Notes: generated by a model not told the origin, from the letters alone. DNA of 64,000 bases from Lachnospiraceae bacterium GAM79 (GCA_020735665.1 CP085928.1:1970501-2034500); one strand, 5' to 3'; counted from the first letter of the stretch, positions 19,575 through 28,020 are shown. Made by a program: numbers and translations.

Positions 19575-20010
19575 GCGTTGACCTCCTTTCTCGCCCGACA
19601 GGGCGCATGAGCAGGGTTTGGGGAAGGCACTCCCCAACAAGATTTACCAAAGGGGCAAAACCGCAGATATGCGGATTTTGGCACCGTGGTAGAATCTTGC
19701 TCTAAAAAACTACCGCTTTCCTCGGCGGCTCTGGTTTGCGGATATACTGGCTTGCTCCACCAATATAGCGATTGCGGCGGCGTGTTCTGCCCGCTGTTCA
19801 CCACTACAACGGTGAAAAGGGGGCGTTTTGGCAAACGCAGCGAAAATTTTTTTATTTTCCCTGTCTGCTCCCTACAACAATCCGGCGGTGTGGTTTGCCA
19901 AAGATTTTTGAAAATGGGCGCAAAAAAAGCAGTAAACCTTTTCAAGATTTACTGCTTATCTGCCGCTGTGATGGGCGGCGGTATTAAATTGTCAGCCGTT
20001 TTTCAAATGG
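19575..20010. other. Non-coding region, candidate oriT of the second element
   Basis: No convincing gene. Dyads include TTGGGGAAGGCACTCCCCAA (19619-19638) and CCGCAGATATGCGG near 19661. Its position directly upstream of mobC is where MOBP transfer origins usually lie; I could not recognise a known nic sequence. Confidence 0.35.
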
Positions 20011-20013
20011 AAT

Positions 20014-20424
20014 TTATCTGCAATCGCTTTCTTTCCGCTTTCCAATTCCTTTTCTGTAATCTTCCATAATCCTAACGCAATGATCTGCTATCTTTTGCAT
20101 TCCGAGTTCTTCAAAAAAGGCAATTTGTATTTTCATCAGTTCTTCACAAACAGTCAACTTCTGCTCATCCATATTGCTAATAGCAAGCCATGGGAACGCT
20201 TTATATTTCTTAGTGTCCCCAATGAGAAAATTGTACCCTATCAACTCATTTTCACGGAAAACGAAATAGAATTGTGGGCCTGAACCTGGAACTGACTTTT
20301 CCATAATTTGCTGCATTGTTCTCACGCCGCCGTATGCCGGAAAAAAACCTATTCGCTCAAGAGCATTTAATATGTCAATCCTTTTATCTGTGGGTATGTC
20401 TCTATAATTGATAATCTGTTCCAT
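20014..20424 (-). CDS. GNAT-like hypothetical protein
   Basis: 136 residues from the ATG at 20424 (GAGGG upstream). The order helix (DIPTDKRIDILNALERIGFF), strand (QFYFVFRENELIGYNFLIG) and late helix resembles a GNAT acetyltransferase, but the acetyl-CoA loop Q/RxxGxG/A is not visible, so the assignment is weak. Its AT-rich codon use differs from the mobilization genes just upstream, suggesting a cargo gene. Confidence 0.45.
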   Translation of the reverse strand: MEQIINYRDIPTDKRIDILNALERIGFFPAYGGVRTMQQIMEKSVPGSGPQFYFVFRENELIGYNFLIGDTKKYKAFPWLAISNMDEQKLTVCEELMKIQIAFFEELGMQKIADHCVRIMEDYRKGIGKRKESDCR

Positions 20425-20481
20425 TTGCTCTACCCTCATTGAAGTTTAATTTGTCAGGCTCTAATTATACAACTTTTCTGT

Positions 20482-20679
20482 TTAGCGGTCAAAGTGGAAC
20501 TTCAACAGGCTTTCTATCAGTTGCCTGACGATATGCTCCTGCATATCCGTGTTAATCTGTCCGTCCATTTTCGCACAAGAGCGGACATATCCCGCATAAT
20601 GGGATAGGACGGCGGCAACAGCTTCCGGGTCGCCCTCGCTTGCCTTAACGATTGTCTCATAGGGAAGTAGCTGGCTCAT
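20482..20679 (-). CDS. Conjugative-transposon HTH protein (Tn916 Orf8-like)
   Basis: 65 residues: LLPYETIVKASEGDPEAVAA and VLSHYAGYVRSCAKMDG match the short helix-turn-helix family typified by Tn916 Orf8. It overlaps the upstream sigma-like gene by 23 bp. In Tn916 the Orf7/Orf8 pair controls transfer-gene expression; a similar regulatory job here is inferred. Confidence 0.75.
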   Translation of the reverse strand: MSQLLPYETIVKASEGDPEAVAAVLSHYAGYVRSCAKMDGQINTDMQEHIVRQLIESLLKFHFDR

Positions 20680-21115
20680 AGGACAAACCCTCCAACTCTG
20701 CCCGTAGCCGCCGTAAAATCATCTGAATACGCCGCCCGGTTGTGTTGCCAGCCCGTCCATATCTCCGTCCAATCTCCCTATGCGTCAATCGTTGGAAGTA
20801 GTACAAGAAAATGATTTCCTGTTCCATCTGTGATAGTGCGGACAGGGCTGCGGCAAGCTCTGGACTTTCCAAAAGCACCATCTGACCACAGACGAAAAGC
20901 GGATAGCTGGTCATGCCGGATTGCTCCGCAAAGTATTTATCTGTGGTACTGAATGGATAGTGTTTTTCTTCTATCAGATATTCAAGCGAGATTTCCCGCT
21001 TGCGGCGGCTCCGTATGCTCCGGGCTGCGTCTATGGCAGCGTGGCGAATAACAGTCTTGCAAAAGGCATCGTGTGTATGCCGGATATGTTCTTGATACTT
21101 TTCGTGTTCGGTCAT
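20657..21115 (-). CDS. Sigma-70-like regulator (Tn916 Orf7-like)
   Basis: 152 residues. Region 4 is clear: LSQMEQEIIFLYYFQRLTHR followed by EIGRRYGRAGNTTGRRIQMI; region 2 is weak. Start at the ATG 21115, after GGGGGA. It pairs with the Orf8-like gene downstream, as in Tn916, and should regulate genes of the mobile element. Confidence 0.75.
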   Translation of the reverse strand: MTEHEKYQEHIRHTHDAFCKTVIRHAAIDAARSIRSRRKREISLEYLIEEKHYPFSTTDKYFAEQSGMTSYPLFVCGQMVLLESPELAAALSALSQMEQEIIFLYYFQRLTHREIGRRYGRAGNTTGRRIQMILRRLRAELEGLSYEPATSL

Positions 21116-21204
21116 GGAAAATCCCCCTTTCTGAATAATGGCAGAGGGCGGCAGCATCTTGTGCTGTCGCCCTCTTGATTACCGAACAGCAAAGACGGGC
21201 GGGG

Positions 21205-21250
21205 CTGTCAACGGCGGCGCATTTGCGCCGTTCATCTTGACCGTTGACAG
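21205..21250. repeat. Nested inverted repeat
   Basis: Outer arms CTGTCAACGG (21205-21214) and CCGTTGACAG (21241-21250) enclose a perfect hairpin CGGCGCATTTGCGCCG (21215-21230). It lies between the Orf7-like gene and the anti-sigma gene. There is no T-run, so a terminator is doubtful; a protein-binding site or element end is possible. Confidence 0.6.
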
Positions 21251-21273
21251 GCTCGGCTGGGTTTGCTATCTGC

Positions 21274-21978
21274 TCACGGCAATTCACTCTCATTGATAGG
21301 AATTGCCTCAAGTTCCGTATTCAAATTGTTCCAATAAGAGCCGATATCCGCACTTGTGAAATACTTAAAACCGCCTGCTGCTGACTTCAATTCGCCGTTT
21401 TTAACCCCATAGCAGGCGTAAATCAAATCGTAGCTTGTTCCATCTGAGAGGTTAAATCTAAAGCTGGTCACATCTGCTCCGGCAGTTTCCTCAGTCGTTT
21501 TGTCTTTTAGGGATAAGCCCTTGAACTTATCATACAGGGTCTTTATATCATTTTCAGCAACAACTACTTTCTTTTCTGCTGATGCAGGCACTCCGTCATA
21601 GTGGTACATTTCAACGTTTTCGACATCTTCAACCTCAAATGGGAAGTCGATTTTGACAGGCTCATAAGCAATGTTTATAGGTAACAGAAAGAGAGCTGTA
21701 AAAATTGCAATGATACAAAGAGCGATGGAAACGAGAACAGCAATCGTTATCTTTTTTCTGCCTCTCTGCTTTTCTTTTGCCTCATGGCGCATAATAACGC
21801 TTTCGCTTTCTTCGTGAAGAACATCTTCGCTCGTGTGAGAAAGCAATTTCTGATAAATTGCGTTACAGTCAGCACAGGCGTTCAAATGCTCTTTTACCAT
21901 CTCTGCGCTTGCTTCGCTGCAAGCATCGTCAACATACAGCGGAAGAATATCTCGAACAATATCGCATTGTTTACTCAT
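21274..21978 (-). CDS. Anti-sigma factor with zinc-finger N-terminus and one membrane segment
   Basis: 234 residues. The N-terminus has the ZAS motif (EHLNACADC, with preceding cysteines and histidine) that holds the ECF sigma factor. A single membrane helix (IAVLVSIALCIIAIFTALFL) follows, then an outward-facing domain of ~130 residues that presumably senses the signal. It overlaps the ECF sigma gene by 8 bp. Start taken at 21978 because AAGGATGG is correctly spaced there. Signal-dependent proteolysis is the usual release mechanism; the trigger is unknown. Confidence 0.85.
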   Translation of the reverse strand: MSKQCDIVRDILPLYVDDACSEASAEMVKEHLNACADCNAIYQKLLSHTSEDVLHEESESVIMRHEAKEKQRGRKKITIAVLVSIALCIIAIFTALFLLPINIAYEPVKIDFPFEVEDVENVEMYHYDGVPASAEKKVVVAENDIKTLYDKFKGLSLKDKTTEETAGADVTSFRFNLSDGTSYDLIYACYGVKNGELKSAAGGFKYFTSADIGSYWNNLNTELEAIPINESELP

Positions 21979-22456
21979 GCTTTTCATCCATCCTTTCTTG
22001 AATTTTTAGCTTTGCACGATGATAAGTAACTCTCGCCCATGATTCTGTTTTTCCAAAAATTGCAGCGATTTGTGAAAAAGATAGTTCCCCGAATACGCGA
22101 AGCTGAAAGACTTCTTTGTATGGTTCTTCCAAACGGTGAAGAACGAGGTGTATGCGGAACGCCATGTCAGAATCTGCAACTGAGTTCTCAACATTTTCAT
22201 TTGATGGCAAGTCATTGATTTCACTCACATCAGCTACTCGCTGACGGCTTCGCATTTCATCATGGTAAAGATTTTTTGCTATGGAGCAGAGCCATGTCAA
22301 TTCATCTGACTTACCTTTGAATTGTGATGTTGTAGAAACAGCCTTATAGAATGTGTTCTGCGTGATTTCCTCTGCTATCTCACGATTTTTGGCAAGAGAA
22401 ATAGTATACGAGTATACCTGTAAATAGTAGGCTTTATAGAGTTTTTCATAGTCCAT
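21971..22456 (-). CDS. ECF RNA polymerase sigma factor
   Basis: 161 residues: region 2 (YKAYYLQVYSYTISLAKNRE, WLCSIAKNLYHDEMRSRQR) and region 4 (VFQLRVFGELSFSQIAAIFG). I place the start at ATG 22456 (AAGGAGG 11 bases upstream): the visible ECF promoter at 22488-22515 puts the transcript start near 22481, so the more distal ATG at 22483 would lie at or before it. It is translationally coupled to its anti-sigma gene. Confidence 0.88.
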   Translation of the reverse strand: MDYEKLYKAYYLQVYSYTISLAKNREIAEEITQNTFYKAVSTTSQFKGKSDELTWLCSIAKNLYHDEMRSRQRVADVSEINDLPSNENVENSVADSDMAFRIHLVLHRLEEPYKEVFQLRVFGELSFSQIAAIFGKTESWARVTYHRAKLKIQERMDEKHE

Positions 22457-22487
22457 ACTTGTCATCACCTCCTTCAGCTTCATAGGT

Positions 22488-22515
22488 TAGACGGAGAAAT
22501 CGGAATTTCGTTACA
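22488..22515 (-). promoter_or_regulatory. ECF-type autoregulatory promoter
   Basis: On the minus strand TGTAAC (22510-22515), 16 bp, then CGTCTA (22488-22493). This matches the ECF promoter pattern (AAC in the -35, CGTC in the -10) and is 32 bp before the sigma gene start, implying positive autoregulation by the encoded sigma factor. Confidence 0.75.
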
Positions 22516-22728
22516 AAGAAGTTTGAAATTTTTATACCTTTACGCTACTCTTGCTTTGTGCGGACTATTGGTAGACGCGCATTAACGGCAAGTAAAGAGA
22601 TTGCTGTGTCAGCTTGATATGTTCAAATGCTAATTAAGTATAGCATACAGCTATGAATTTTTCTATTGCGTTCCCCTGACTTCGGAATAGTGGCAGGGCT
22701 GGCTATCCTTGTTTTGCTTTGTGCTTCT

Positions 22729-22989
22729 CTACCGTACATGAGCATTTGCACCCGGGTTATCATTACCATAACCTTCAAGCAGATTTACAACGCCAAGAAC
22801 TGCAAGACCACCGCCTACTGCAATGATAACGACCTTGAGTGCTGATACACCGCTTGTAAGGAACGATGTATAGTCAAGCAGGATAAGCAGGTTTGCAAGC
22901 AGCTTGTGTGAAGCAAAAAATGACGCAACACTTGAAAGTAAGTTAGAGCCTGACATGGCAGTCATGGCATAATTCATAAGTAAATTCAT
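22729..22989 (-). pseudogene. N-terminal part of Maff2, interrupted
   Basis: The first ~80 residues contain the hydrophobic segment VSALKVVIIAVGGGLAVLGV and the family hallmark NLLEGYGNDNPGA. Normal Maff2 proteins continue with a second hydrophobic half (KSQGMKQLMAGGG-like); here they break into ANAHVR and a stop. The missing half is found at 3121-3194. Maff2 is a small membrane protein of Tn1549-like conjugation modules, next to the coupling protein. The break marks one edge of the inserted serine-recombinase elements. Confidence 0.75.
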
Positions 22990-23118
22990 AATAAATAATC
23001 TCCTTTTAATCTCTTATTTTTCGACCCTCCGTGATATAATAAGAGCGGTCTATTGTGGTGATAGATCAGGAGCAGCGGCAAATACACACATGAAGGATTC
23101 TCCCCTCATTTATTCTTT

Positions 23119-24021
23119 TTACTGTAAAGCCGCTGCTTCGTTTTGCTCTGCTTTCTTCATCATCCCGGCTTCCTCTATGGCAAAGTTCACCAGATCATCC
23201 GGATACTTCACTCCGGTAAGGTCAAGTTCTATGAACTTATCCTTCTTGGAAAACTTCGGTCTGCCATATTCGGAAACATATTTCTCAATATCAAATTGAT
23301 TTTTCTTGTCAAAATCCGAAAGCTCTTTGTACATCTCGTGTGCGGTTATATCAACCTTATCTGAAAAGAACGGTCTTACTCCACGCACCTGCAATATACA
23401 TTTGCCGCCATCCATAAGAGCCAGGCGGTCTTGGCTCATAAGCTCTCGTCCAAGTTTCTGATAGTTCAGACCATAGGACTGAGATGTTCCTCTGGTATCA
23501 GATGTGTTGTATGTGTCAATAGTTTCCTTACCCAGCACTTCCGACAGATCTTTTAATGTTGACTTTTCCTTGCCACCTAAAAACAGAAATGTATCGCAGT
23601 TACCCTCGATCGTCTCTGCGTTATCCTTATAAATTGACTTTAACTGTGCCTTAGACTGTAGGATAATGGAAGCCGATATCTCTCTGCTTCGTATGGTTGC
23701 AATCAGCTTGTCAAACTTCGGAATCTGTCCGATGTTTGTGAACTCGTCTAAGATACACCTAACATGTACCGGGAGCTTTCCATGGTATTCATCGTCTGCA
23801 ATCGTACAGAGCAGATTGAAAAGCTGTGTGTACATGATTGATACCAAAAAATTAAGGGAATCATCTGTATCCGAAATAATGACAAACAATGCTGTCTTTC
23901 TTCTACCGATGTCCCCTAAGTCGAGTTCATCATATGCTGTTATCTCCCTGACTTCCTTGATGTCAAATGGTGCAAGTCTCGCACCACAGGAAACCAGAAT
24001 ACTCTTGGCTGTCTTACCTGA
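23119..24021 (-). pseudogene. C-terminal half of VirD4/TraG coupling protein
   Basis: The open frame runs from a junction at about 24021 (GKTAKSILVSCGARLAPF) to the stop at 23119. Visible features are the Walker B region VHVRCILDEFTNIGQIPKFD and the TraG-type C-terminal motifs (IILQSKAQLKSIYKDNAETI, CDTFLFLGGKE). The N-terminal membrane segments and Walker A are absent, so this is roughly the last 300 residues of a ~600-residue protein. A possible N-terminus is at 54175-54402. The coupling ATPase that links relaxosome to the mating channel is therefore broken in this element. Confidence 0.82.
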
Positions 24022-24066
24022 AACAAAATGTCAAAGACTTTTTAGTACCCATACATTTCATTGCAT

Positions 24067-24100
24067 GAAAAAAGCCACTGTAGATTTCTCCACAATGGCT
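24067..24100 (-). terminator. Intrinsic terminator
   Basis: AGCCATTGTGGAG pairs with CTACAGTGGCT on the minus strand, followed by TTTTTT. It lies about 70 bp past the stop of the membrane-anchored gene at 24169. Confidence 0.8.
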
Positions 24101-24168
24101 ATAAAGTCATTTTTATTCACTTTTGATTTTCGGCAACCTCATGCCCAAACTGGAATAGGTTTGACACT

Positions 24169-24615
24169 TTATTCGGGACTGAACTCCTTATCGGTAATGA
24201 CATAATGAAATTCATCTGCACCAAAGGTATCTTTGTCCAGATCTGTAATAGTAAATGTAGTTCCATCAAATTTCATATAGCCGCTGGTGCCGTCAACAAC
24301 AACGCCATCTTTTACAATGTCCAGATAAACAATTCTATCGATGCTATTCAACTCATAGGCCTGCCAACCGTCCACACCCTGAAAATAGGCTGTAACATTG
24401 GCAAACGGTTCATCGTTTTCCTTCTTGCAGACAAGATAACTGGCACTGTCCTCCGATACCCAGGTGGCAGTCATTCCCCAAGGACCTTCCGTTGATACAT
24501 ATCTCCCAAATTTATGGTCGTTGGTACGGTTAATTATGAGTCCTACAAAAGAACCAACAACGAGTACAAGAATAAGCACAACGACACCAACAATGATTTT
24601 TACATTCTTCCTCAT
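24169..24615 (-). CDS. Membrane-anchored extracytoplasmic protein, unknown
   Basis: 148 residues from the ATG at 24615 (GGAAGGGGGAA upstream). One N-terminal membrane helix (VKIIVGVVVLILVLVVGSFV) and a ~115-residue exported domain (KFGRYVSTEGPWGMTATWVS). No family recognized. A partial copy of the inter-cassette motif (AAACTGGAATA, 24147-24157) follows its stop codon, and it occupies the place where a serine recombinase would be expected beside TnpW; it may be a captured cargo gene. Confidence 0.6.
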   Translation of the reverse strand: MRKNVKIIVGVVVLILVLVVGSFVGLIINRTNDHKFGRYVSTEGPWGMTATWVSEDSASYLVCKKENDEPFANVTAYFQGVDGWQAYELNSIDRIVYLDIVKDGVVVDGTSGYMKFDGTTFTITDLDKDTFGADEFHYVITDKEFSPE

Positions 24616-24727
24616 GATAAATTCCCCCTTCCATAAATTCATCTGTTAAGAATATTCTTATTTTTCGCTCTTATTGAACATACTAATTATACCACAATAT
24701 ATGCAAGTTTTCCATATGCTTTTCTAC

Positions 24728-24892
24728 CTATGCCGTATGCTGATTTGCCCTAACATCATTCTCAATCAGCCTCTTTATCTTGTCCTTCATGCTTTCTTCG
24801 GCATCCTCATTGAAATGCACTCTCACAACATACATTGTGCCACCTATCTGCTTTCTGAGTGCTACCGGTGTGTGTGATTTTCTATTCTCCAT
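24728..24892 (-). CDS. TnpW family small protein, third copy
   Basis: 54 residues: SHTPVALRKQIGGTMYVVRV followed by HFNEDAEESMKDKIKRLIEN is the TnpW pattern. Ribosome site AAGGAG. It lies downstream of the VirE gene and its iteron region, exactly as the TnpW-like gene of the first element does, but no serine recombinase follows. This supports descent of the 24.7-27.0 kb module from a serine-recombinase element that lost its integrase. Confidence 0.72.
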   Translation of the reverse strand: MENRKSHTPVALRKQIGGTMYVVRVHFNEDAEESMKDKIKRLIENDVRANQHTA

Positions 24893-24940
24893 TTGTGTTC
24901 TCCTTTATGTCTGCCTGGTAAGGAAGAGCCTCTTTCAGCT

Positions 24941-25147
24941 GACAACCGGAAGCTGACAACCGACCTCTAAAAACTCTCAATTCCTTTTATTTATAGTTAC
25001 TTTTCCTAAATTTACTTTTTCTCAAATATTCCGTTGCTTTCGTTGTCAGAACTATATATATCCCTTAAAAACATAGTAAATATAAGGTTTTATAGAACAT
25101 AGAACCGACAACGGGGTTGGCAACGGGATAGACAACCAGCCGACAAC
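24941..25147. repeat. GACAAC iterons, candidate element replication origin
   Basis: Copies of GRCAAC start at 24941 and 24955 and then at 25107, 25119, 25131 and 25142 (spacing 12, 12, 11). Between the groups is a ~140-bp AT-rich stretch. The last copy ends 12 bp before the VirE stop codon. The plan matches the 5195-5386 region although the flanking proteins have diverged strongly. Confidence 0.62.
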
Positions 25148-25158
25148 CTATCAGGCAT

Positions 25159-26484
25159 TTATCTCTCCATCCACTCCGGTGGCAATGATAACTGCTCCAT
25201 CTGCTCCTTGGTTATCGGTTGAAAATCCTGACCTCTGTTGTCAGGCTTCTCCCATCCTTTCTGCCTGCGGTATGGTTCAGGAAAATGTCTTGGATTACTA
25301 AAGGCAATCCAATCACTGCAGTTATTCATAATGTCATTAATCTCACGAATTTCCCATTGTGCCGGATTTCCGTCATTTCCCAATGCCTCAGAATATAACT
25401 GCCTTGAACATACCATGCTTCCCTCGTAATGCTCCAAATAGTCAAGAATCAGCTCTTTCTTGGTATCTTCCTGCATAAACTGCTTCTGATACTCACAAAG
25501 CTCTTTTTCCATCTCTTTCGGAAGCCTCAGCTGGCATTTGCCACTCCTGTAGATTTCCATAGCCTCTGCCCACATCTGGTCGATATATTCCCTTGATGTC
25601 TTTTCATCATCGAGTATATGAGTTTCCGCCTCTTCCATATTGCAAAGAATAGGCAGAAATCTTCGGTTTCCCGACCTGTCCATAGGCAGGAAATCCAGCG
25701 AATTTGATGAACCGGCAAACACGCACTGCCTCTTGTGGTCTTTGGGATGCCTGTCGTATGGGGTCTTGTAAGTGTCTTTCTGTCTGCTCATAAAGGACTT
25801 GGTATCTTCCACATTCTTGGCATTGAGAATTGCCACCATTTCAGGGAACTCTATAATCAGATGCCCCTGTATTTTTCGGTATACATTATCATCATCCATT
25901 TTCTTCAAGTCATCCGTAAACCAGTCATCTTCCATGGCAAGGAAACGCAGAAAAGTGGATTTACCGGCTCCCTGACCACCTACCAGGCAGAGCATTACTT
26001 CAAACTTGATGCCCGGGCATGAAATTCTTGCTATCGTCCCTATCATAAAAAGCTTCATTACCTCATAGGTGTACTCACTGACCTCTGCCCCTAAGAAATG
26101 ATGCAGTGCATAGCGTATCCTCTCCCTGCCATCCCATGTTATGGAATTGATGCGGTCAAGAACCGGATGGTATCTGTTTTCATTTGCCACGACCTTTATC
26201 ACATCCTCAATCCGCTTTTCGTTGGATAATCCATAATGCTTTTCAAGGTAGACAACAAGGAATTTCAAATCAACATCCGTCAGGCTGTCGCTTTCACGAT
26301 ACCATCCCAAATCCCTTGTAATGTCGATTTTATCCGTAAACATGTTCAGACGGAATGCACCCTGCAGATTAGGGTCATTCATCAAAATCAGACGATAGTT
26401 ACCGACTGTTTTCCTGACTTCTCCCTTTTCTGTGCTCTCCAGCATCGCCCTGACTTCTCCGATACTCTTCAATTCTTCCTGCAA
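25159..26484 (-). CDS. VirE-type primase-helicase, second module
   Basis: 441 residues, colinear with the protein at 5395-6789: Walker A LVGGQGAGKSTFLRF, WFTDDLKKMDDDNVYRKIQG and SSNSLDFLPMDRSGNRRFLP. Overlaps the CHC2 gene by 86 bp, as in the first element. Much more AT-rich codon use than its relative, so the two modules come from different lineages. Its putative origin repeats lie just downstream. Probably still functional: the frame is intact. Confidence 0.85.
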   Translation of the reverse strand: MQEELKSIGEVRAMLESTEKGEVRKTVGNYRLILMNDPNLQGAFRLNMFTDKIDITRDLGWYRESDSLTDVDLKFLVVYLEKHYGLSNEKRIEDVIKVVANENRYHPVLDRINSITWDGRERIRYALHHFLGAEVSEYTYEVMKLFMIGTIARISCPGIKFEVMLCLVGGQGAGKSTFLRFLAMEDDWFTDDLKKMDDDNVYRKIQGHLIIEFPEMVAILNAKNVEDTKSFMSRQKDTYKTPYDRHPKDHKRQCVFAGSSNSLDFLPMDRSGNRRFLPILCNMEEAETHILDDEKTSREYIDQMWAEAMEIYRSGKCQLRLPKEMEKELCEYQKQFMQEDTKKELILDYLEHYEGSMVCSRQLYSEALGNDGNPAQWEIREINDIMNNCSDWIAFSNPRHFPEPYRRQKGWEKPDNRGQDFQPITKEQMEQLSLPPEWMER

Positions 26485-27034
26485 TCGACTTCACCCCCTT
26501 TCCAATGTCAGAAACAACAGAAGCTCTGTCAGGGATATCCTTTTCAAGGAGAGTATCAAGCTGATATTCCACTTTACTGATATTCTGCAGAGCTTCTACA
26601 AAGCAGGGATGCCATTCCTCATCCATGCTCTTCAGTGCATATTCTGTTTTCCATTTCCTTAACAGATGATAATAGTCTGACAGAACACAAAAACACTGCT
26701 TCTGCTCTTCATCCAGTATCTGCTCCGGTGTTTTCTTTGGTGCCATCTTTTTCGGTGGTGCCCGGTTGGTTGCGTCATAATTCAGTCCAAAGTCAGATGC
26801 AATCTTCATTGCAGCTTCCTTTGGTGCAAGCCCGAAATATTTTGCCACAAAATCTATCGCATCTCCGGTATCTCCACAGCCGAAACAATAGTATCTCTTA
26901 TCAATCTTCATGCTGGGAGTCTTGTCTTTATGAAACGGACAACAAGCCAGCCCACTCCGGTTGATTTTGATGCCATACTGCATAGCCACCTGCCTTGCAG
27001 TGACATTTTCTTTCACTACTGCAAATACATTCAT
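26399..27034 (-). CDS. CHC2 zinc-finger primase component, second module
   Basis: 211 residues with CCPFHKDKTPSMKIDKRYYC and FGCGDTGDAIDFV, the CHC2 zinc finger, and the same helical C-terminal region as the protein at 6701-7342. The ATG at 27034 follows the leader-peptide stop by 2 bases, so its translation is probably coupled to the leader. It heads a two-gene primase/helicase operon. Confidence 0.85.
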   Translation of the reverse strand: MNVFAVVKENVTARQVAMQYGIKINRSGLACCPFHKDKTPSMKIDKRYYCFGCGDTGDAIDFVAKYFGLAPKEAAMKIASDFGLNYDATNRAPPKKMAPKKTPEQILDEEQKQCFCVLSDYYHLLRKWKTEYALKSMDEEWHPCFVEALQNISKVEYQLDTLLEKDIPDRASVVSDIGKGVKSIAGRIEEYRRSQGDAGEHRKGRSQENSR

Positions 27035-27036
27035 GC

Positions 27037-27123
27037 TTATCCCAATTCCTCTCCCCTTGCTTTTTTGTGCTTTCTGTCATGTGTGGGTGGTCTTACCCAC
27101 GGAATACCATTTTTGCTATACAT
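27037..27123 (-). CDS. Conserved leader peptide, copy 1
   Basis: 28 codons, MYSKNGIPWVRPPTHDRKHK and 8 more, with an excellent ribosome site (AAGGAGG). The same peptide start occurs at 55176-55277 ahead of an unrelated gene. It ends 2 bases before the CHC2 start. A regulatory leader or a small functional protein are both possible. Confidence 0.65.
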   Translation of the reverse strand: MYSKNGIPWVRPPTHDRKHKKARGEELG

Positions 27124-27300
27124 CAGGTGTCCTCCTTCATTTTTATTTGAACTTCTGGACAACTTGTCCAAAAGCTGCTTTCCTGTTCTTTATCCATAAA
27201 TGCACAAAAAAGAGCATTCATGCTTTTTACACATAAATGCTCTGACGCTGTTTTATTATAAAATTGTCTTATCTGTTGTTCCCTACAAACTGGAATTTGA
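27068..27300 (-). repeat. 233-bp duplicated leader region, copy 1
   Basis: Nearly identical to 55222-55454. In minus-strand order: inter-cassette half site (CAAATTCCAGTTTGTAGGG), TATAAT-like box, intrinsic terminator, 15-bp palindrome TGGACAACTTGTCCA (27156-27170), ribosome site, leader peptide start. Downstream it drives the CHC2/VirE operon. Confidence 0.85.
27206..27242 (-). terminator. Terminator in the duplicated leader, copy 1
   Basis: GAGCATTTATG pairs with CATGAATGCTC, followed by TTTTTT on the minus strand. It separates the upstream cassette genes from the leader peptide/CHC2 operon, and could act as an attenuator. Confidence 0.8.
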
Positions 27301-27304
27301 CTAA

Positions 27305-27973
27305 TTATTGTGTTTTAATGATTCTATAAACTACCCCCAATTGAGCAGGGTATGTTTCTTGAATCATTCCATTAAACCATATTGTAACGATATCTCCCAC
27401 CTGAACATCTTCCGCTAAATTTTCTGCCGATACATAATACTCTCCATCATTCATCTGACAAAAGCCTTCAGCTGTACTCACATGCGTTACAAGAAGTTCT
27501 CCATCATCGGTAATTTCTTTTACTTTTGCATTAAAATTGATAACCTCTATTGGAATAGACGTATCATCTTTTTCAATATCTCTAAATATGATTCGTTCGT
27601 CATCAATGACTACTATGAGCTGACCTTCAGAACTCCTTTGATAATGATATCCGCTTCCGAAATTTGATTGATTATTTTCAGATGGTAACTCTGTCCCTGC
27701 CACTGTTGACACAATTTCTCCATCCATTGTTCCACAACCAGGCATTGACGCTACATATCCTGTGTCTTTATATATAACACCATCAACCATAACACATGGA
27801 GGATATGAGCCAGTATCTGCTATTTGCTCATTTTGTACTACATCATCATTTTCTTTATTTTCTGTTTCTACGGACACATTTCCAGACACAGGTTCTTTAT
27901 TTTCTTGATTCGTTCCACATCCAGCCATTCCCAGCACCATACATAATACAAGCAGATAGATTACTTTTTTCAT
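27305..27973 (-). CDS. Predicted lipoprotein, unknown function
   Basis: 222 residues; signal peptide with lipobox LGMAGC (MKKVIYLLVLCMVLGMAGCG). A Glu/Asn-rich linker is followed by a domain containing VMVDGVIYKDTGYVASMPGC and a C-terminal beta-barrel-like part (LAEDVQVGDIVTIWFNGMI), reminiscent of DUF3221-type small exported domains. Single-gene unit flanked on both sides by AAACTGGAATTT half sites (27287-27298 and 28010-28021). Confidence 0.65.
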   Translation of the reverse strand: MKKVIYLLVLCMVLGMAGCGTNQENKEPVSGNVSVETENKENDDVVQNEQIADTGSYPPCVMVDGVIYKDTGYVASMPGCGTMDGEIVSTVAGTELPSENNQSNFGSGYHYQRSSEGQLIVVIDDERIIFRDIEKDDTSIPIEVINFNAKVKEITDDGELLVTHVSTAEGFCQMNDGEYYVSAENLAEDVQVGDIVTIWFNGMIQETYPAQLGVVYRIIKTQ

Positions 27974-28020
27974 AATACATGCCTCCTTAACTTATATTTT
28001 TTAACTCTATAAACTGGAAT

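Noticed and set aside
22497-22530. Copy of the inter-cassette repeat (AAATCGGAATTT) upstream of the ECF sigma gene
   Set aside because: The same bases are explained by the spacer of the ECF promoter, and the second arm is missing.
27255-27260. Promoter inside the duplicated leader
   Set aside because: A good TATAAT is present in both copies, but no -35 at proper distance, and a terminator follows within a few bases; not called as a promoter.
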